Assembly: GCF_000495915.1 (NCBI RefSeq) | Contig: NZ_AOFQ01000017.1 | Span: 117,607 to 181,606 of the forward strand | Length of the DNA: 64,000 nt | Direction of reading: 5' to 3' | Source: Stutzerimonas chloritidismutans AW-1 | GTDB lineage: Bacteria; Pseudomonadota; Gammaproteobacteria; Pseudomonadales; Pseudomonadaceae | Shown here: positions 1 to 10,375 of the stretch, one piece after another | Numbering within the stretch: position 1 is the first letter of the stretch | Layout of the letters: every line of letters starts with the position of its first letter | Made by a program: the position numbers and the translations under genes | The notes under the pieces: model-generated | Databases searched by the model: none | What the model was told of the DNA's origin: nothing | Seen by the model: the letters and a program-made list of their open reading frames with translations, nothing else

Positions 1-117
1 ATGCCGGTAATCAGTATTGTGTCCCTGGAGCAAGTGCTGGAATATCTCGCCGACGACGCTCAGCTGAAACAGCACCTGCCCGCGGTACAGGCTTATCGCG
101 AGCAGTACGGAATCTGA
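1..117 (+). CDS. pyrE: Orotate phosphoribosyltransferase, C-terminal fragment (window edge)
   Basis: The reading frame is open from base 1 to a TGA at 115-117 and gives 38 residues beginning [16 protein letters not shown] and ending AYREQYGI. This resembles the end of Pseudomonas PyrE, which converts orotate and PRPP to OMP in pyrimidine synthesis. The first codon happens to be ATG but is internal to the gene; the catalytic part lies outside the window. The short length and recall-based match limit certainty, but pyrE fits the neighbourhood, since argB and algC follow nearby as in P. aeruginosa. Confidence 0.8.
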   Translation: MPVISIVSLEQVLEYLADDAQLKQHLPAVQAYREQYGI

Positions 118-137
118 CCCAGGGTAGGTAATGCGCC

Positions 138-731
138 ATGCGTAAATCGGTAGCCGCTCGTACGTTGCTCCTGCTAGGAGTCATATGTCCGGTATTGGCT
201 TCGGCTGCCGAGCTGTATCGCTATGTGGACGACCGTGGCGTGGTCGTACTCGATCGCCATGGCGTGCCGCCGCAACACATTTCGCGTGGATATCAGGTGC
301 TCAACGAGCAAGGGCGAGTGGTCCGCGAGGTGCCGCCGGCACCGACCGCGGAGGAATTTGCCCGGTTGCAGGCACAGAAGGCCCGCGCTGCATCGGATGC
401 GCAGCTGCTGCGTCTGTATGCCAGTGTCGAGGATGTGGAGCGGGCCGAAACGCGCAAGCTTTCCGAGCTCGATAGCGTGATGGGCTTGGCGCGCGGCAAC
501 CTGCAGTCGATACGCAACCAGCATGCGAGCTTGCGCAAGCAGGCGGCGAACCATGAGCGCGCCGGTCGCAAGGTTCCGGGCAACCTGTTGGCGCAGATCG
601 AGAACCTTGAAAAGGAAGAGCAGAGTCTGCAGCGCGACCTCAAGCGTTTCGAAAAGGCGCGCGCTGATGCGGAAGTCAGCTTTGCCAGTGATCGCCAGCG
701 GATTGCCGAACTCCTAGGGCAAAAGCAGTAA
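138..731 (+). CDS. DUF4124-domain periplasmic protein
   Basis: This 197-residue protein starts with a signal peptide (MRKSVAARTLLLLGVICPVLASAA), followed directly by the DUF4124 pattern, in which a Tyr-Arg-Tyr-Val-Asp-Asp-Arg-Gly core (about residues 27-34) introduces a short beta-rich unit. Residues 70-197 are charged and helical, rich in Glu, Gln, Arg and Lys, and are probably a coiled coil. DUF4124 proteins are exported proteins of unknown function, common in Pseudomonas. It lies 20 bp after pyrE on the same strand and may be cotranscribed with it. No catalytic residues can be assigned. Confidence 0.82.
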   Translation: MRKSVAARTLLLLGVICPVLASAAELYRYVDDRGVVVLDRHGVPPQHISRGYQVLNEQGRVVREVPPAPTAEEFARLQAQKARAASDAQLLRLYASVEDVERAETRKLSELDSVMGLARGNLQSIRNQHASLRKQAANHERAGRKVPGNLLAQIENLEKEEQSLQRDLKRFEKARADAEVSFASDRQRIAELLGQKQ

Positions 732-914
732 AACGCTGATACCGGTTCCCTTGTTTCAAAATACTTGGCGTGGCTATTTGCTATGCCAATAGCTCGATGA
801 GTAGCTTGCTTGCTATCACAAAAGACCGCTCTAGCTCAATAGTTTCAAGGTCGTGATGAGTTGCTTGGGGTCAGTCTGTACCGTGGCGCAAATTTTTCGG
901 TATGGCTGACTAGC

Positions 915-2390
915 ATGAATGGTAGGGACCTACGCAGTTATCGGGAGCTTCACAAGCCGAAGGGAAATTTCGCGACTCGCTCTGAATACCTCGAGCACGA
1001 ACTGGAGATCATGGCGCCGAAGCGCTGGGGAATAAACCTGCCGTTTCGTGACTACCGTTTCGAGTACGAAGATTGGGTGCCAGCCATGGCGGCGACCATC
1101 GGCAAGATCGTCATGGTGGCGGCTGTTGTTGCGGCTTTCGCCGGCCCGATGGGGCTTTCCAACGAGTTCGTGATCGAGAACGCGCGCTACGAGATGCTGA
1201 TCGCAGCACTGCTGTTTGTCGTGGTGTTCTCCGGTTTCCTCAATCCCACGGCCAACCTGGCCGGGACCCATGGCCCGCTGATTCCGTTGATCCCCCTGAT
1301 CGTCGCATCGGGCGGGCATCCTATGGCGCTGGGGATCATGGTGGGTGTGCTCGGTTTCACCCTGGGTGTCTTCAAGGGCGGCAGTCTGTTGGCGCGTCTG
1401 ACTAGTGATGGCGTTTGTGGCGGATTGCTGCTGTATCTGGGTTTCATTGGCATTACCTCGCAGATCAAGAAGCTGTTCGGTTGGGCCGACAGCTTCGACA
1501 TGGGCTACATCGCGTTTATCGTGGTGTTCGCCACCATCGTGATGTACGCCTATCTAGAACATATCCGCATGCGCTGGCTGGCGATTCCGCTGGGTTCGGC
1601 GCTGGCGGCCGTGATCGCATTTGCATTGGGCGCTCCGTTCGAGTTCACCACCGAGCCGGGTGTGCCCAACCTGAATCCGATGTACTGGTGGGGCGAGACT
1701 ACCGGCTGGCAGATCGGTCTGCCCGAGCTGCATCACTTCATTGCTGTCGCGCCATTTGCCGTGCTGGCGGTAGCCATGTGGTCGCCGGACTTCCTCGGAC
1801 ACCGCGTGTTTCAGCAGCTGAACTATCCGCCGAAGGCGAAGAAGGTGCTGATGAACATCGATGACACCATGTGCGTTGCGGCGGCACGACAGATCGTCGG
1901 GACGTCGCTGGGTGGCGGTAACCTGGCCTCATCCTGGGGCACCTTCATGGTGCCGGCCGCCATCGCCAAGCGCCCGATTCCCGCCGGTGCATTGCTCACC
2001 GGCCTGCTCTGTGTGGTTGCGGCGCTTTGGGGTTACCCGATGGATCTGGCGATCTGGCCGCCGGTACTGAGCGTGGCGCTGATGGTCGGCGTTTTCCTGC
2101 CGCTGCTGGAAGCCGGTATGCAGATGACCCGTGAAGGCAAGACCTCGCAGTCGGCGGCCATCGTGATCTTTTCCTCGGCGCTGGTTAATCCGGTGTTCGG
2201 CTGGTCGCTGACGGTGCTGCTCGACAATCTCGGGCTGATCGGTGACAAGGAGCGTGGTCAGTCCCTGAGCCACCTGCATCGTTGGGTCATCCCGACGATC
2301 GTCTTCATCGTGCTCTGCGCCGTGATGCTGGGTATCGGCATGTTCCCGGGCATCCCGGCGATGCTCGAGTCGTTCCGTATCGATCTCTGA
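915..2390 (+). CDS. DUF3360-family multi-spanning membrane protein, putative permease
   Basis: The protein has about 491 residues with roughly 11-12 hydrophobic segments after a soluble N-terminus (ELHKPKGNFATRSEYLEHEL, then an Asp-Tyr-Arg-Phe-Glu stretch). I recognise it as the DUF3360 family, distantly like SulP/nucleobase permeases; the substrate is unknown. The frame stays open upstream to a TTG at 861, but the ATG at 915 puts the conserved N-terminal motif close to the start, so I prefer it. Neither start has a strong ribosome binding site. The gene stands alone, with 183 bp of gene-free DNA before it and a palindromic terminator after it. Confidence 0.72.
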   Translation: MNGRDLRSYRELHKPKGNFATRSEYLEHELEIMAPKRWGINLPFRDYRFEYEDWVPAMAATIGKIVMVAAVVAAFAGPMGLSNEFVIENARYEMLIAALLFVVVFSGFLNPTANLAGTHGPLIPLIPLIVASGGHPMALGIMVGVLGFTLGVFKGGSLLARLTSDGVCGGLLLYLGFIGITSQIKKLFGWADSFDMGYIAFIVVFATIVMYAYLEHIRMRWLAIPLGSALAAVIAFALGAPFEFTTEPGVPNLNPMYWWGETTGWQIGLPELHHFIAVAPFAVLAVAMWSPDFLGHRVFQQLNYPPKAKKVLMNIDDTMCVAAARQIVGTSLGGGNLASSWGTFMVPAAIAKRPIPAGALLTGLLCVVAALWGYPMDLAIWPPVLSVALMVGVFLPLLEAGMQMTREGKTSQSAAIVIFSSALVNPVFGWSLTVLLDNLGLIGDKERGQSLSHLHRWVIPTIVFIVLCAVMLGIGMFPGIPAMLESFRIDL

Positions 2391-2412
2391 TCGGCCGGCG
2401 GCACGGCATGAA

Positions 2413-2436
2413 AAAAGGGAGCCTAGGCTCCCTTTT
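2413..2436. terminator. Bidirectional terminator between DUF3360 gene and argB
   Basis: A perfect palindrome, with AAAAGGGAGC and GCTCCCTTTT arms around CTAG, has A-rich and T-rich outer edges. It can form an intrinsic terminator on either strand and lies between two convergent genes. Confidence 0.85.
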
Positions 2437-2450
2437 CTTTTGCGTCTGCT

Positions 2451-3368
<918 letters not shown>

Positions 3369-5939
3369 TCAGAACGGCAGTTTGAGATCGGGTGCAACGT
3401 TGAGCAGCTGTGCGCGGAAAACGTCCTGAATGCGGCTGAGTTCTTCCTCGCTGTCGGCCTCGAAGCGCAGCACCAGAACCGGTGTGGTGTTCGAGGCGCG
3501 GATCAGGCCCCAGCCCTTGGGATAGTCGACCCGTACACCGTCGAGGGTGATCAGGTTGGCTTCGCCCCACTGAGCGTCACGTTGCAGGGCGTCCATGATG
3601 GTGAATTTGCTTTCCTCTGTCACCGTGATGTTGATCTCCGGTGTCGAGATATCGCAGGGGAACGCGGCGAACACCTGCTCGGCGTCACGCTTGTCCTGGC
3701 TGAGGATTTCCAGCAGGCGCGCGGCGCTGTAGATGCCGTCGTCGAAGCCGAACCAGCGTTCCTTGAAGAAGATGTGCCCGCTCATTTCGCCAGCGAGCAG
3801 CGCACCGGACTCCTTCATCTTCTTCTTGATCAGCGAATGGCCGGTCTTCCACATCACCGGCCGGCCGCCGTAACCACTGATCAGTGGAGTGAGGCGACGG
3901 GTGCATTTGACGTCGAAGATGATGTCGGCGCCTGGATTGCGCGATACCACATCCTTGGCGAACAGCATCAGCAGGCGGTCCGGATAGATCATGGTGCCGG
4001 CGTTGGTCACCACGCCGACGCGGTCGCCATCGCCGTCGAAAGCCAGACCGAGATCGGCCTTCTCGGATTTAACCTTGGCGATCAGGTCGACCAGATTTTC
4101 CGGTTTGCCCGGATCCGGATGGTGATTCGGGAAGTTGCCGTCGACCTCGCAGTACAGCGGGATCACGGTGCAACCCAGTGCCTCGATCATGCGTGGGGCG
4201 ATGACGCCGGCGACGCCGTTACCGCAGTCGACGACCACCTTCATCGGTTTGGCCATGGCGATGTCACTGCGAATCTGCTGGAAGTAGCGTTCAAGTACAT
4301 CGACCTGCTCGACCTTGCCCACGCCGCTCGACAGGTCGTTGGTCTCGATGCGCTTGCGCAGGGTCTGGATCTGTTCGTTGGCCAGGGTGTCGCCGGCGAT
4401 GACGATCTTGAAACCGTTGTAGTCCGGCGGGTTGTGGCTGCCGGTGAGCATCACGCCGGACTTGCCGGCGAGAATGTTGGCGGCGTAATAGAGCACCGGC
4501 GTCGGCACCATGCCGATATCGCTGACGTCGCAGCCGCTGTCGAGCAGACCTTGAATGAGGTGCTGGACCAGTTCGGGACCAGACAGGCGCCCGTCGCGGC
4601 CAACCGAAACGTTGGGTTCACCCTTGGCGAGGCTCTCGGACCCGATGGCGCGGCCGACCCAGTAGGCGGTCTCGGTAGTCAGGCTGTCGCCGACAACGCC
4701 ACGGATGTCGTAGGCGCGGAAGATACTGGCGGGCAAATTCGGGGCTTTGGCACTGCTCATTGCGGGTTCTCGCTCCTTGGTGTCGAGGCCGAAGATGTCC
4801 TGGTCCTCGTCGAGAATATCGATGTCGAGAATATCGGTGTCCGGCAAGCGCGGATCGACGTACTCGGTAGGTTTGGCGGGCCGAACGGCTGGAGCCGCGG
4901 CGGGGGCCTGAGTCGGAGCCGGTCCAGCTTGGCGGACAGGCAGTCGGACCATGTTCCTGGCCAGTGCGTCGAGGACCGGCAGGCTCAAGGCCGGTATTTG
5001 GATGGTCTTGCCGGTGGAGAGTTCCTGTAGCAGGCGGCTCATCTGCAACACGTCTTCGCGCAGCCTGCGCTGCTGGCCGCCGAGCACCAGCTGCAGCCCA
5101 ATCAGCACGCCGGCAATCGCCACCAGGGCGGCCGCGAGCAGGAGCAACGGCATGAGAGTCAGCTGATCGATGGCACCGGGCAGGTAGGCCAGCTTCCAGT
5201 TGGCGTTGCCGCTGGCGAGGGTCAGTGCCGAAGCATTGTCGGCTGCGGTGCCGCGCTGCAGCAGCACCTGTTCGGGTGCGCCGGAGAATTGCTGGGTCAG
5301 TCGCAGCTGGCCGGCTTCGTCGGGCAGCGTCGGGAGTGTCGCGAACAGGTGCTGGAGATCGCTGACCAGCAGCAGCGTGCCGCGAATCGCCTGTTCACCC
5401 TCGGCGCGCAGCGGAATCGCACTGTAGAGCAGCCAGCGGTTGTCGACCTTGTAGGCTTCCGGAGCGGCCGACTGGCCTGCTTCGACCCGCTGTAGCAGAT
5501 CGAGCGCAGCGAAGTTCAGCGGGCCCGGGCGGCTGGTGTCCGGCACCACTCTGCCGCGCGGATTGAGATGCGCGTCGACCACGCCGGGCAACTCCAGCAG
5601 GCGCTGTTCGGCTTCGCGTCTGAGCTCGGTGTCAGCACGGACGACGTCCACCAGGCGTTGCTGCTCCACCGCTGTCTGGGTATCGGCACGCAGCCGCCGC
5701 AGCGCCTGCTGCAATGCGCTTGCCTGGCTCTGGCTCCAGGCCTCGGCGAGCTGTGTCCGTTGCTGCTGCTGAGCGCCCTGCTGACCGAGCCAGATCAGCG
5801 CGGCGGCCGCGCCGAGCCCGATCAGGCTGGCTGCGAGGCCACCGAGCAATGGCTTGAGGGTGAAACCGCCGCGCTTGCTGCGGGTGTCGGCCGGGTTCAG
5901 AACGCCTGAATCCTTGGCGGTGCGCTTGAAGAGTGCCAT
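3369..5939 (-). CDS. algC: Phosphomannomutase/phosphoglucomutase AlgC, long membrane-anchored form
   Basis: The 856-residue product has two parts. Residues about 394-856 are the canonical 463-residue AlgC core (internal ATG at 4758-4760), with the phosphoserine loop TGSHNPP (Ser108 of the core), the metal loop DGDGDR and the sugar loop GEMSGHIFF. It interconverts mannose-6-P/1-P and glucose-6-P/1-P for alginate, Psl and LPS precursors. Residues 1-393 add a cytoplasmic tail, a transmembrane helix near 28-52, about 220 residues predicted periplasmic, a second helix near 275-300 and a Pro/Ala-rich linker. AAGGAG lies 12 nt before the internal ATG, so a separate soluble AlgC could also be made. 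The frame is open further upstream into dut, but MALFKRT at 5939 is the sensible first start. Confidence 0.93.
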   Translation of the reverse strand: MALFKRTAKDSGVLNPADTRSKRGGFTLKPLLGGLAASLIGLGAAAALIWLGQQGAQQQQRTQLAEAWSQSQASALQQALRRLRADTQTAVEQQRLVDVVRADTELRREAEQRLLELPGVVDAHLNPRGRVVPDTSRPGPLNFAALDLLQRVEAGQSAAPEAYKVDNRWLLYSAIPLRAEGEQAIRGTLLLVSDLQHLFATLPTLPDEAGQLRLTQQFSGAPEQVLLQRGTAADNASALTLASGNANWKLAYLPGAIDQLTLMPLLLLAAALVAIAGVLIGLQLVLGGQQRRLREDVLQMSRLLQELSTGKTIQIPALSLPVLDALARNMVRLPVRQAGPAPTQAPAAAPAVRPAKPTEYVDPRLPDTDILDIDILDEDQDIFGLDTKEREPAMSSAKAPNLPASIFRAYDIRGVVGDSLTTETAYWVGRAIGSESLAKGEPNVSVGRDGRLSGPELVQHLIQGLLDSGCDVSDIGMVPTPVLYYAANILAGKSGVMLTGSHNPPDYNGFKIVIAGDTLANEQIQTLRKRIETNDLSSGVGKVEQVDVLERYFQQIRSDIAMAKPMKVVVDCGNGVAGVIAPRMIEALGCTVIPLYCEVDGNFPNHHPDPGKPENLVDLIAKVKSEKADLGLAFDGDGDRVGVVTNAGTMIYPDRLLMLFAKDVVSRNPGADIIFDVKCTRRLTPLISGYGGRPVMWKTGHSLIKKKMKESGALLAGEMSGHIFFKERWFGFDDGIYSAARLLEILSQDKRDAEQVFAAFPCDISTPEINITVTEESKFTIMDALQRDAQWGEANLITLDGVRVDYPKGWGLIRASNTTPVLVLRFEADSEEELSRIQDVFRAQLLNVAPDLKLPF

Positions 5940-5983
5940 GAAGCTCCTCGAATCATCCTGAAAGGTAAGCGGTGCGCAGTGAC

Positions 5984-6439
5984 TCAGTGGCTGCCGGAGT
6001 GCCCGAAGCCGCCAGCGCCGCGGTCGCTGCTGTCGAAACTGTCGACCAGTTCGAAGCGGGCCTGTACCACCGGTACCAGCATCAGCTGCGCAATACGCTC
6101 GCCGACGGCGATGGTGAAGGCGCTCTGGCCGCGGTTCCAGCACGACACCATCAGCTCGCCCTGGTAGTCCGAGTCGATCAGCCCGACCAGGTTGCCGAGC
6201 ACGATGCCGTGCTTATGGCCAAGGCCCGAGCGCGGCAGGATCAGCGCCGCGAGCCCCGGATCGCCGATGTGGATGGCAATGCCGGTGGGAATCAGCAGCG
6301 TCTGGCCCGGCTCGAGCACCGTGTCGCTCTGCAGCATGGCGCGCAGGTCGAGGCCGGCAGAGCCCGGTGTCGCATATTCGGGAAGGGGGAAGTCCTGGCC
6401 GAGGCGAGGGTCGAGAATCTTGGCTTGGAGTGCGTGCAT
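5984..6439 (-). CDS. dut: dUTP diphosphatase
   Basis: This 151-residue trimeric dUTPase hydrolyses dUTP to dUMP and PPi, keeping uracil out of DNA and supplying dUMP for dTMP. All five motifs are present: PGSAGLDL (25-32), PRSGLG (69-74), [10 protein letters not shown] (86-95), GERIAQLM (113-120) and the C-terminal [10 protein letters not shown] (140-149). The ATG at 6437-6439 gives exactly the usual length. It begins one base after the coaBC stop, which suggests translational coupling; algC follows after 44 bp. Confidence 0.97.
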   Translation of the reverse strand: MHALQAKILDPRLGQDFPLPEYATPGSAGLDLRAMLQSDTVLEPGQTLLIPTGIAIHIGDPGLAALILPRSGLGHKHGIVLGNLVGLIDSDYQGELMVSCWNRGQSAFTIAVGERIAQLMLVPVVQARFELVDSFDSSDRGAGGFGHSGSH

Positions 6440-6440
6440 G

Positions 6441-7649
6441 TCAGGACTCTTTGTAGCGGTCGGCAATGAAGGCCACCAGCGCGCGGGCGATATGTCCCTT
6501 GCTGGCCTGGCCGAAACGGGTTTCGTGTTGCTGGCGGTCGATCACGCTGACGGCGTTGTCTTCGCTGTTGAAGCCGATGCTGGGGTTGGCCACGTCATTG
6601 GCGACGATCAGATCGAGATTCTTGTCGCGCAGCTTGCGCGTGGCGTACTCCAGCAGATTCTCGGTTTCTGCGGCGAAACCGACGCAGAACGGACGGTCCG
6701 TGCGGCTGGCCAGCGTGGCGAGGATGTCCGGGTTGCGCACCATCTGCAGCAGCAGGCCGTCACCGGTCGTGGGATCTTTCTTCAGTTTGTGCGGTGCCAC
6801 CACTTCCGGGCGGTAGTCGGCTACCGCCGCTGCGGCGACGAGAATGTCGCAGGGCATCGCCGCTTCGCACGCGGCAAGCATGTCGCGGGCGCTGACCACG
6901 TCGATGCGCTGCACGCGATCGGGCGTCGGCAGGAACACCGGGCCGGTCACCAGCGTGACCCGCGCACCGGCCTCGGCGGCCGCCTCGGCCAGAGCGAAGC
7001 CCATCTTGCCGGAGCTGTGGTTGGTGATGTAGCGAACCGGGTCGATGTTTTCCTGGGTTGGACCTGCAGTGATCAGCAGGTGCTTGCCCGTCAGCAGGCC
7101 GGTCGCGAAGCAGTCCGCGGCGGCCTGGGCGAGTTCGTCGGCCTCGAGCATGCGGCCCATGCCGACATCGCCGCAGGCCTGGCTGCCGGAGCCGGGGCCG
7201 AACAGACGAATGCCACGTTTCAACAGCAATTCGCGATTGGCCTGAGTGGCCGGGTCGGCCCACATGGCCTGGTTCATGGCCGGCGCCAGGGCGACCGGGG
7301 CATTGGTCGCCAGCACCACGGTGGTCAGTAGATCATTGGCGACGCCTTGGGCCAGGCGTGCCATGAGGTCGGCGGTGGCCGGCGCGATCAACACCAGGTC
7401 GGCCCAGCGCGCCAGTTCGATGTGACCCATCGCCGCTTCGGCGGCGGGGTCGAGCAGATCCAGATGAACCGGGTGGCCGGAGAGCGCCTGCAGGGTGAGA
7501 GGCGTGATGAACTCACGTCCGCCCTGGGTCATAACAACCCGGACTTCGGCACCGTGGTCGCGCAGGCGACGGACCAGTTCGGCGCTCTTGTAAGCGGCGA
7601 TACCGCCGCCGACGCCCAAGACGATGCGTTTACGATACAGCCGCTGCAT
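6441..7649 (-). CDS. coaBC: Bifunctional phosphopantothenoylcysteine decarboxylase / phosphopantothenate-cysteine ligase
   Basis: This 402-residue enzyme performs two consecutive steps of coenzyme A synthesis. The N-terminal flavoprotein CoaC shows His76, PAMN (123-126) and the redox Cys159 in [12 protein letters not shown]. The CoaB ligase begins near residue 190, with [28 protein letters not shown] (274-281) and the KLKK motif (288-291). It is the first gene of the coaBC-dut-algC-argB run and is divergent from radC across 138 bp that should hold both promoters. Confidence 0.97.
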   Translation of the reverse strand: MQRLYRKRIVLGVGGGIAAYKSAELVRRLRDHGAEVRVVMTQGGREFITPLTLQALSGHPVHLDLLDPAAEAAMGHIELARWADLVLIAPATADLMARLAQGVANDLLTTVVLATNAPVALAPAMNQAMWADPATQANRELLLKRGIRLFGPGSGSQACGDVGMGRMLEADELAQAAADCFATGLLTGKHLLITAGPTQENIDPVRYITNHSSGKMGFALAEAAAEAGARVTLVTGPVFLPTPDRVQRIDVVSARDMLAACEAAMPCDILVAAAAVADYRPEVVAPHKLKKDPTTGDGLLLQMVRNPDILATLASRTDRPFCVGFAAETENLLEYATRKLRDKNLDLIVANDVANPSIGFNSEDNAVSVIDRQQHETRFGQASKGHIARALVAFIADRYKES

Positions 7650-7787
7650 AGGCCTGCCTTGTAATCTCGTAGGGACTCTCCGGAGTGAGAACCAGGTCAG
7701 AACACGCCCGATACCCCGGAAAAATGACGGGCTAAGATAGCACAGCGCCCACAGCGGAAAAGTGGGCTTGCTCGACAGGGAGAGGAC

Positions 7788-8462
7788 ATGAGCATACGTG
7801 ACTGGCCGGCGGCGGAGCGGCCGCGGGAAAAGCTACTCGAACAGGGCGCTGCCGCGCTTTCCGATGCCGAATTGCTGGCGATATTCCTGCGCACCGGGGT
7901 TGCCGGCAAAAGCGCGGTGGATCTGGCGCGGCACCTGCTCGCCGAGTTCGGCAGCCTGCGCGCGCTGCTGGAGGCGGAGCTCGATCAGTTCAGCGCGCAC
8001 CTGGGCCTGGGGCCGGCGAAATTTGCCCAGCTGCAGGCTGTGCTGGAGATGGCCCGCCGGCATCTGGCCGAGCGGCTGCGCCGCGATTCGGCACTGGAGT
8101 CGCCGCAAGCGGTGCGCGACTACCTCAAGGCTCGCCTGCGCCACGAGCCGCACGAGCTGTTCGGCTGTCTGTTCCTCGATTCCAAGCATCGCGTGCTGGC
8201 CTTCGAGGTGCTGTTCCACGGCACCATCGATGGCGCCAGCGTCTACCCGCGGCAAGTGGTTAAACGTGCCCTTGCGCAGAATGCGGCGGCGGTCATCCTC
8301 ACGCACAACCATCCATCGGGCGTGGCCGAGCCGAGCCAGGCGGATCGTCAGCTGACCCTGAGGCTGAAAGAAGCGCTGGCGCTGATTGATGTGCGGGTGC
8401 TCGATCACTTCATCGTCGGTGACGGCGAGCCCCTGTCGATGGCCGAATACGGCTGGATGTGA
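7788..8462 (+). CDS. radC: RadC/YeeS-family JAB domain protein
   Basis: The protein has 224 residues. The N-terminal part (about 5-100) contains helix-hairpin-helix-like segments; the C-terminal JAB/MPN domain has the metal motif His173-x-His175 (THNHPSG) and Asp186, with a Glu near 140 likely completing the site. RadC was once called a DNA repair protein, but its real function is uncertain. SD-like GGGAGAGGAC lies just before the ATG at 7788. It is divergent from coaBC and ends 3 bp from the convergent permease gene. Confidence 0.95.
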   Translation: MSIRDWPAAERPREKLLEQGAAALSDAELLAIFLRTGVAGKSAVDLARHLLAEFGSLRALLEAELDQFSAHLGLGPAKFAQLQAVLEMARRHLAERLRRDSALESPQAVRDYLKARLRHEPHELFGCLFLDSKHRVLAFEVLFHGTIDGASVYPRQVVKRALAQNAAAVILTHNHPSGVAEPSQADRQLTLRLKEALALIDVRVLDHFIVGDGEPLSMAEYGWM

Positions 8463-8465
8463 GTG

Positions 8466-9809
8466 CTACGCCAGCAGCGGCACCAGCAGCAGTGGGCCGA
8501 GCACCAACAGCACGAAACGGCCGTTCCAGCCGAAGGCGATGCGCCACGGCGATAATTGCGCGTGGCGCGCCAGCATCAGTGCCGAGGGGCCATAGGGCGA
8601 CAGCAGCATGGCCAGCGAAAAGCCGATCAGCAGCGCCACTGCCGGCTGCATGATCGCCACGCCGTGTCCGGCCAGCTGCGCGAGCAGTGCGGCGCACAGG
8701 CTCAGGGAGATGATTGGCGCGACACCGAGCAGGGCAAGGGCGATGATCGCCAGCATGCCGGCACTGCCAAGACCGAACAGCGCCAGCGGCGTGCTGCTGA
8801 AGTGGCTGGCGAGTTGTTCGACCGGGATCAGCACCGCCGTGAGGCCGCCAAGCAGTGCCGAGCAGGCGAAGATGAAGGTTTCGTTGCGCATGCCGGCCAG
8901 GGTGTCGCGTACTTCGGCATAGGCCGTTGTCGGCGATCCACCCTGATACAGCAGCAGCCCGACCACCGCGAGCGGCACCAGCAGCATGGCGGCCTGGGTC
9001 GCCGACAGTGGGGTCAGGCTGGCCAGCAGCGCGATCAGCAGGATGCCGAGCAAACTGCCGTATAGCAGGTTGCGCAGCCCCTTTGCCGACCCGGTAGCGC
9101 TCGAGCCACTTGCCGGGGCAGCGGTCTCCCGCAACTGCCGCAGACGATGGTTTTCCATCGGCCAGCCCACCAAAAGCAGGATTGCCCCGCAGACCAAGCC
9201 GAATGGCAGCAGGGCGCTCCAGCTCAGTCCCGGCAACTCGCGGGTGAGGATCGCCACCGCCACGCTGGTCGGTGCCAGCAAGGGCACCAGAGCGAAGCCG
9301 CGCAGGGCTGTCACCATCACGCCCCTGGCACCCTCGCGGCGCTGGCTCGGGCTATGCGACTGCCGGTCCAGATAACGTTCCAGTGAACCGCAGACCAGAT
9401 TGAGCATGCCGAAACTCAGCACCGAGCTGATCGCAAAGGTACTGAACAGGTAGCTTGGATAGAGGCTGGTACGGGGTAGACGCAGTAAGAGCCGATGCAG
9501 CTCGCCGAGCTGCGGCATCCGCTTGACCGCGCAATGGGCAAGCCCGAGCGCGCCGATGAACGCGCCGTAGTAGGCCGCCGCGCCGAGCATCCGCTGGGTC
9601 TGCTGCCAGTCGGGGTCACGGAGCAGTGCCCAGTAGGCGAACAGCCCCAGCGTGACCAGCCCGAGCCGGCGCGGATAGGGCATCAGCGAGCGCCAGTGCC
9701 AGGCGAAGAAAAGCACCAGCAGCGCACCACTGATCACGCTCGGGAACTGCAGGCGCGTTACCAGCGCGAATAGCTCGCAGACGAGCGCCAGCGGGAGCAG
9801 GGCAAGCAT
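8466..9809 (-). CDS. Multi-spanning membrane protein, putative permease of unknown substrate
   Basis: The 447-residue product is mostly hydrophobic, with about 11-12 predicted membrane helices. A segment near residues 180-200 (Pro-Leu-Leu-Ala-Pro-Thr-Ser-Val-Ala-Val-Ala) and a similar one near 400 (Ile-Gly-Phe-Ser-Leu-Ala-Met-Leu-Leu-Ser-Pro-Tyr-Gly-Pro) are spaced like the inverted re-entrant loops of ion-transporter-superfamily carriers, but I could not place it in a named family. It is convergent with radC and starts 3 bp after the stop of the thioesterase gene upstream, so the two are probably cotranscribed. Confidence 0.72.
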   Translation of the reverse strand: MLALLPLALVCELFALVTRLQFPSVISGALLVLFFAWHWRSLMPYPRRLGLVTLGLFAYWALLRDPDWQQTQRMLGAAAYYGAFIGALGLAHCAVKRMPQLGELHRLLLRLPRTSLYPSYLFSTFAISSVLSFGMLNLVCGSLERYLDRQSHSPSQRREGARGVMVTALRGFALVPLLAPTSVAVAILTRELPGLSWSALLPFGLVCGAILLLVGWPMENHRLRQLRETAAPASGSSATGSAKGLRNLLYGSLLGILLIALLASLTPLSATQAAMLLVPLAVVGLLLYQGGSPTTAYAEVRDTLAGMRNETFIFACSALLGGLTAVLIPVEQLASHFSSTPLALFGLGSAGMLAIIALALLGVAPIISLSLCAALLAQLAGHGVAIMQPAVALLIGFSLAMLLSPYGPSALMLARHAQLSPWRIAFGWNGRFVLLVLGPLLLVPLLA

Positions 9810-9812
9810 CGC

Positions 9813-10256
9813 TCAGGGCAGCTCGCTGCGCAGCTTGCCGCGCTTGTATACGCCTTCGCCGAAGGCCAGCAAGTGGTCCTTTTCGTCCAGCAGGTCGCAG
9901 CTGGCCATGAACACCTTGTGCCCCGCGGAGCGGCAGACAGCGACAGCGCGGATGCGGCTGCCGACTGGTGCCGGTGCGCTGAAGTTGACGTTCATCGACA
10001 GCGTGGTCGCCACGCGGCGCTGTTCCGGCTGTTCCACCCAGGTTCCGCAGAGGCCCATCGCCACGTCCAGCAGGGTCGCCGTGACGCCGCCGTGCAGGTT
10101 GCTGGCGTTGTTCAGGTGACGCGGCAACAACAGCAGTTCGACCACCGCGCGCTCCGGGCCGTACTCCTTGAGCTGGCAACCGAGGTCCTGGAAGAACCCG
10201 GTCAACGAGCTTTCGACCTGTTGCAGTGTGGCGGCTGGATAGGGTTGATCGGACAT
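9813..10256 (-). CDS. PaaI-family hotdog-fold thioesterase
   Basis: This 147-residue protein shows the hotdog thioesterase pattern: N-x-x-x-N-x-H-G-G (NNASNLHGGVTATLLD), where the Asn/His-Gly-Gly and following Asp form the active site, then VATTLSMNVNFSAPAP and a C-terminal GEGVYKRG. Such enzymes hydrolyse acyl- or aryl-CoA esters. The ATG at 10254-10256 was chosen because the frame upstream of it has no conserved content. It is divergent from a 3-hydroxyacyl-CoA dehydrogenase gene across 119 bp, so a link to acyl-CoA metabolism is plausible but inferred. Confidence 0.88.
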   Translation of the reverse strand: MSDQPYPAATLQQVESSLTGFFQDLGCQLKEYGPERAVVELLLLPRHLNNASNLHGGVTATLLDVAMGLCGTWVEQPEQRRVATTLSMNVNFSAPAPVGSRIRAVAVCRSAGHKVFMASCDLLDEKDHLLAFGEGVYKRGKLRSELP

Positions 10257-10375
10257 GAGCGAGCGGGTTCGGTGGCTGACTTGCGCTGGAGATTGGCAGT
10301 CTTTACGCTCATGGTCAATTCGATGGAATCTTGTTCCGCACTGCGGAATACCGCATTGTTCGTGAGGAGGTTTGC

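Noticed and set aside
5940..6143. 68 extra codons at the start of algC
   Set aside because: They overlap dut in another frame and have an Arg/Pro-rich composition; MALFKRT at 5939 is a better start.
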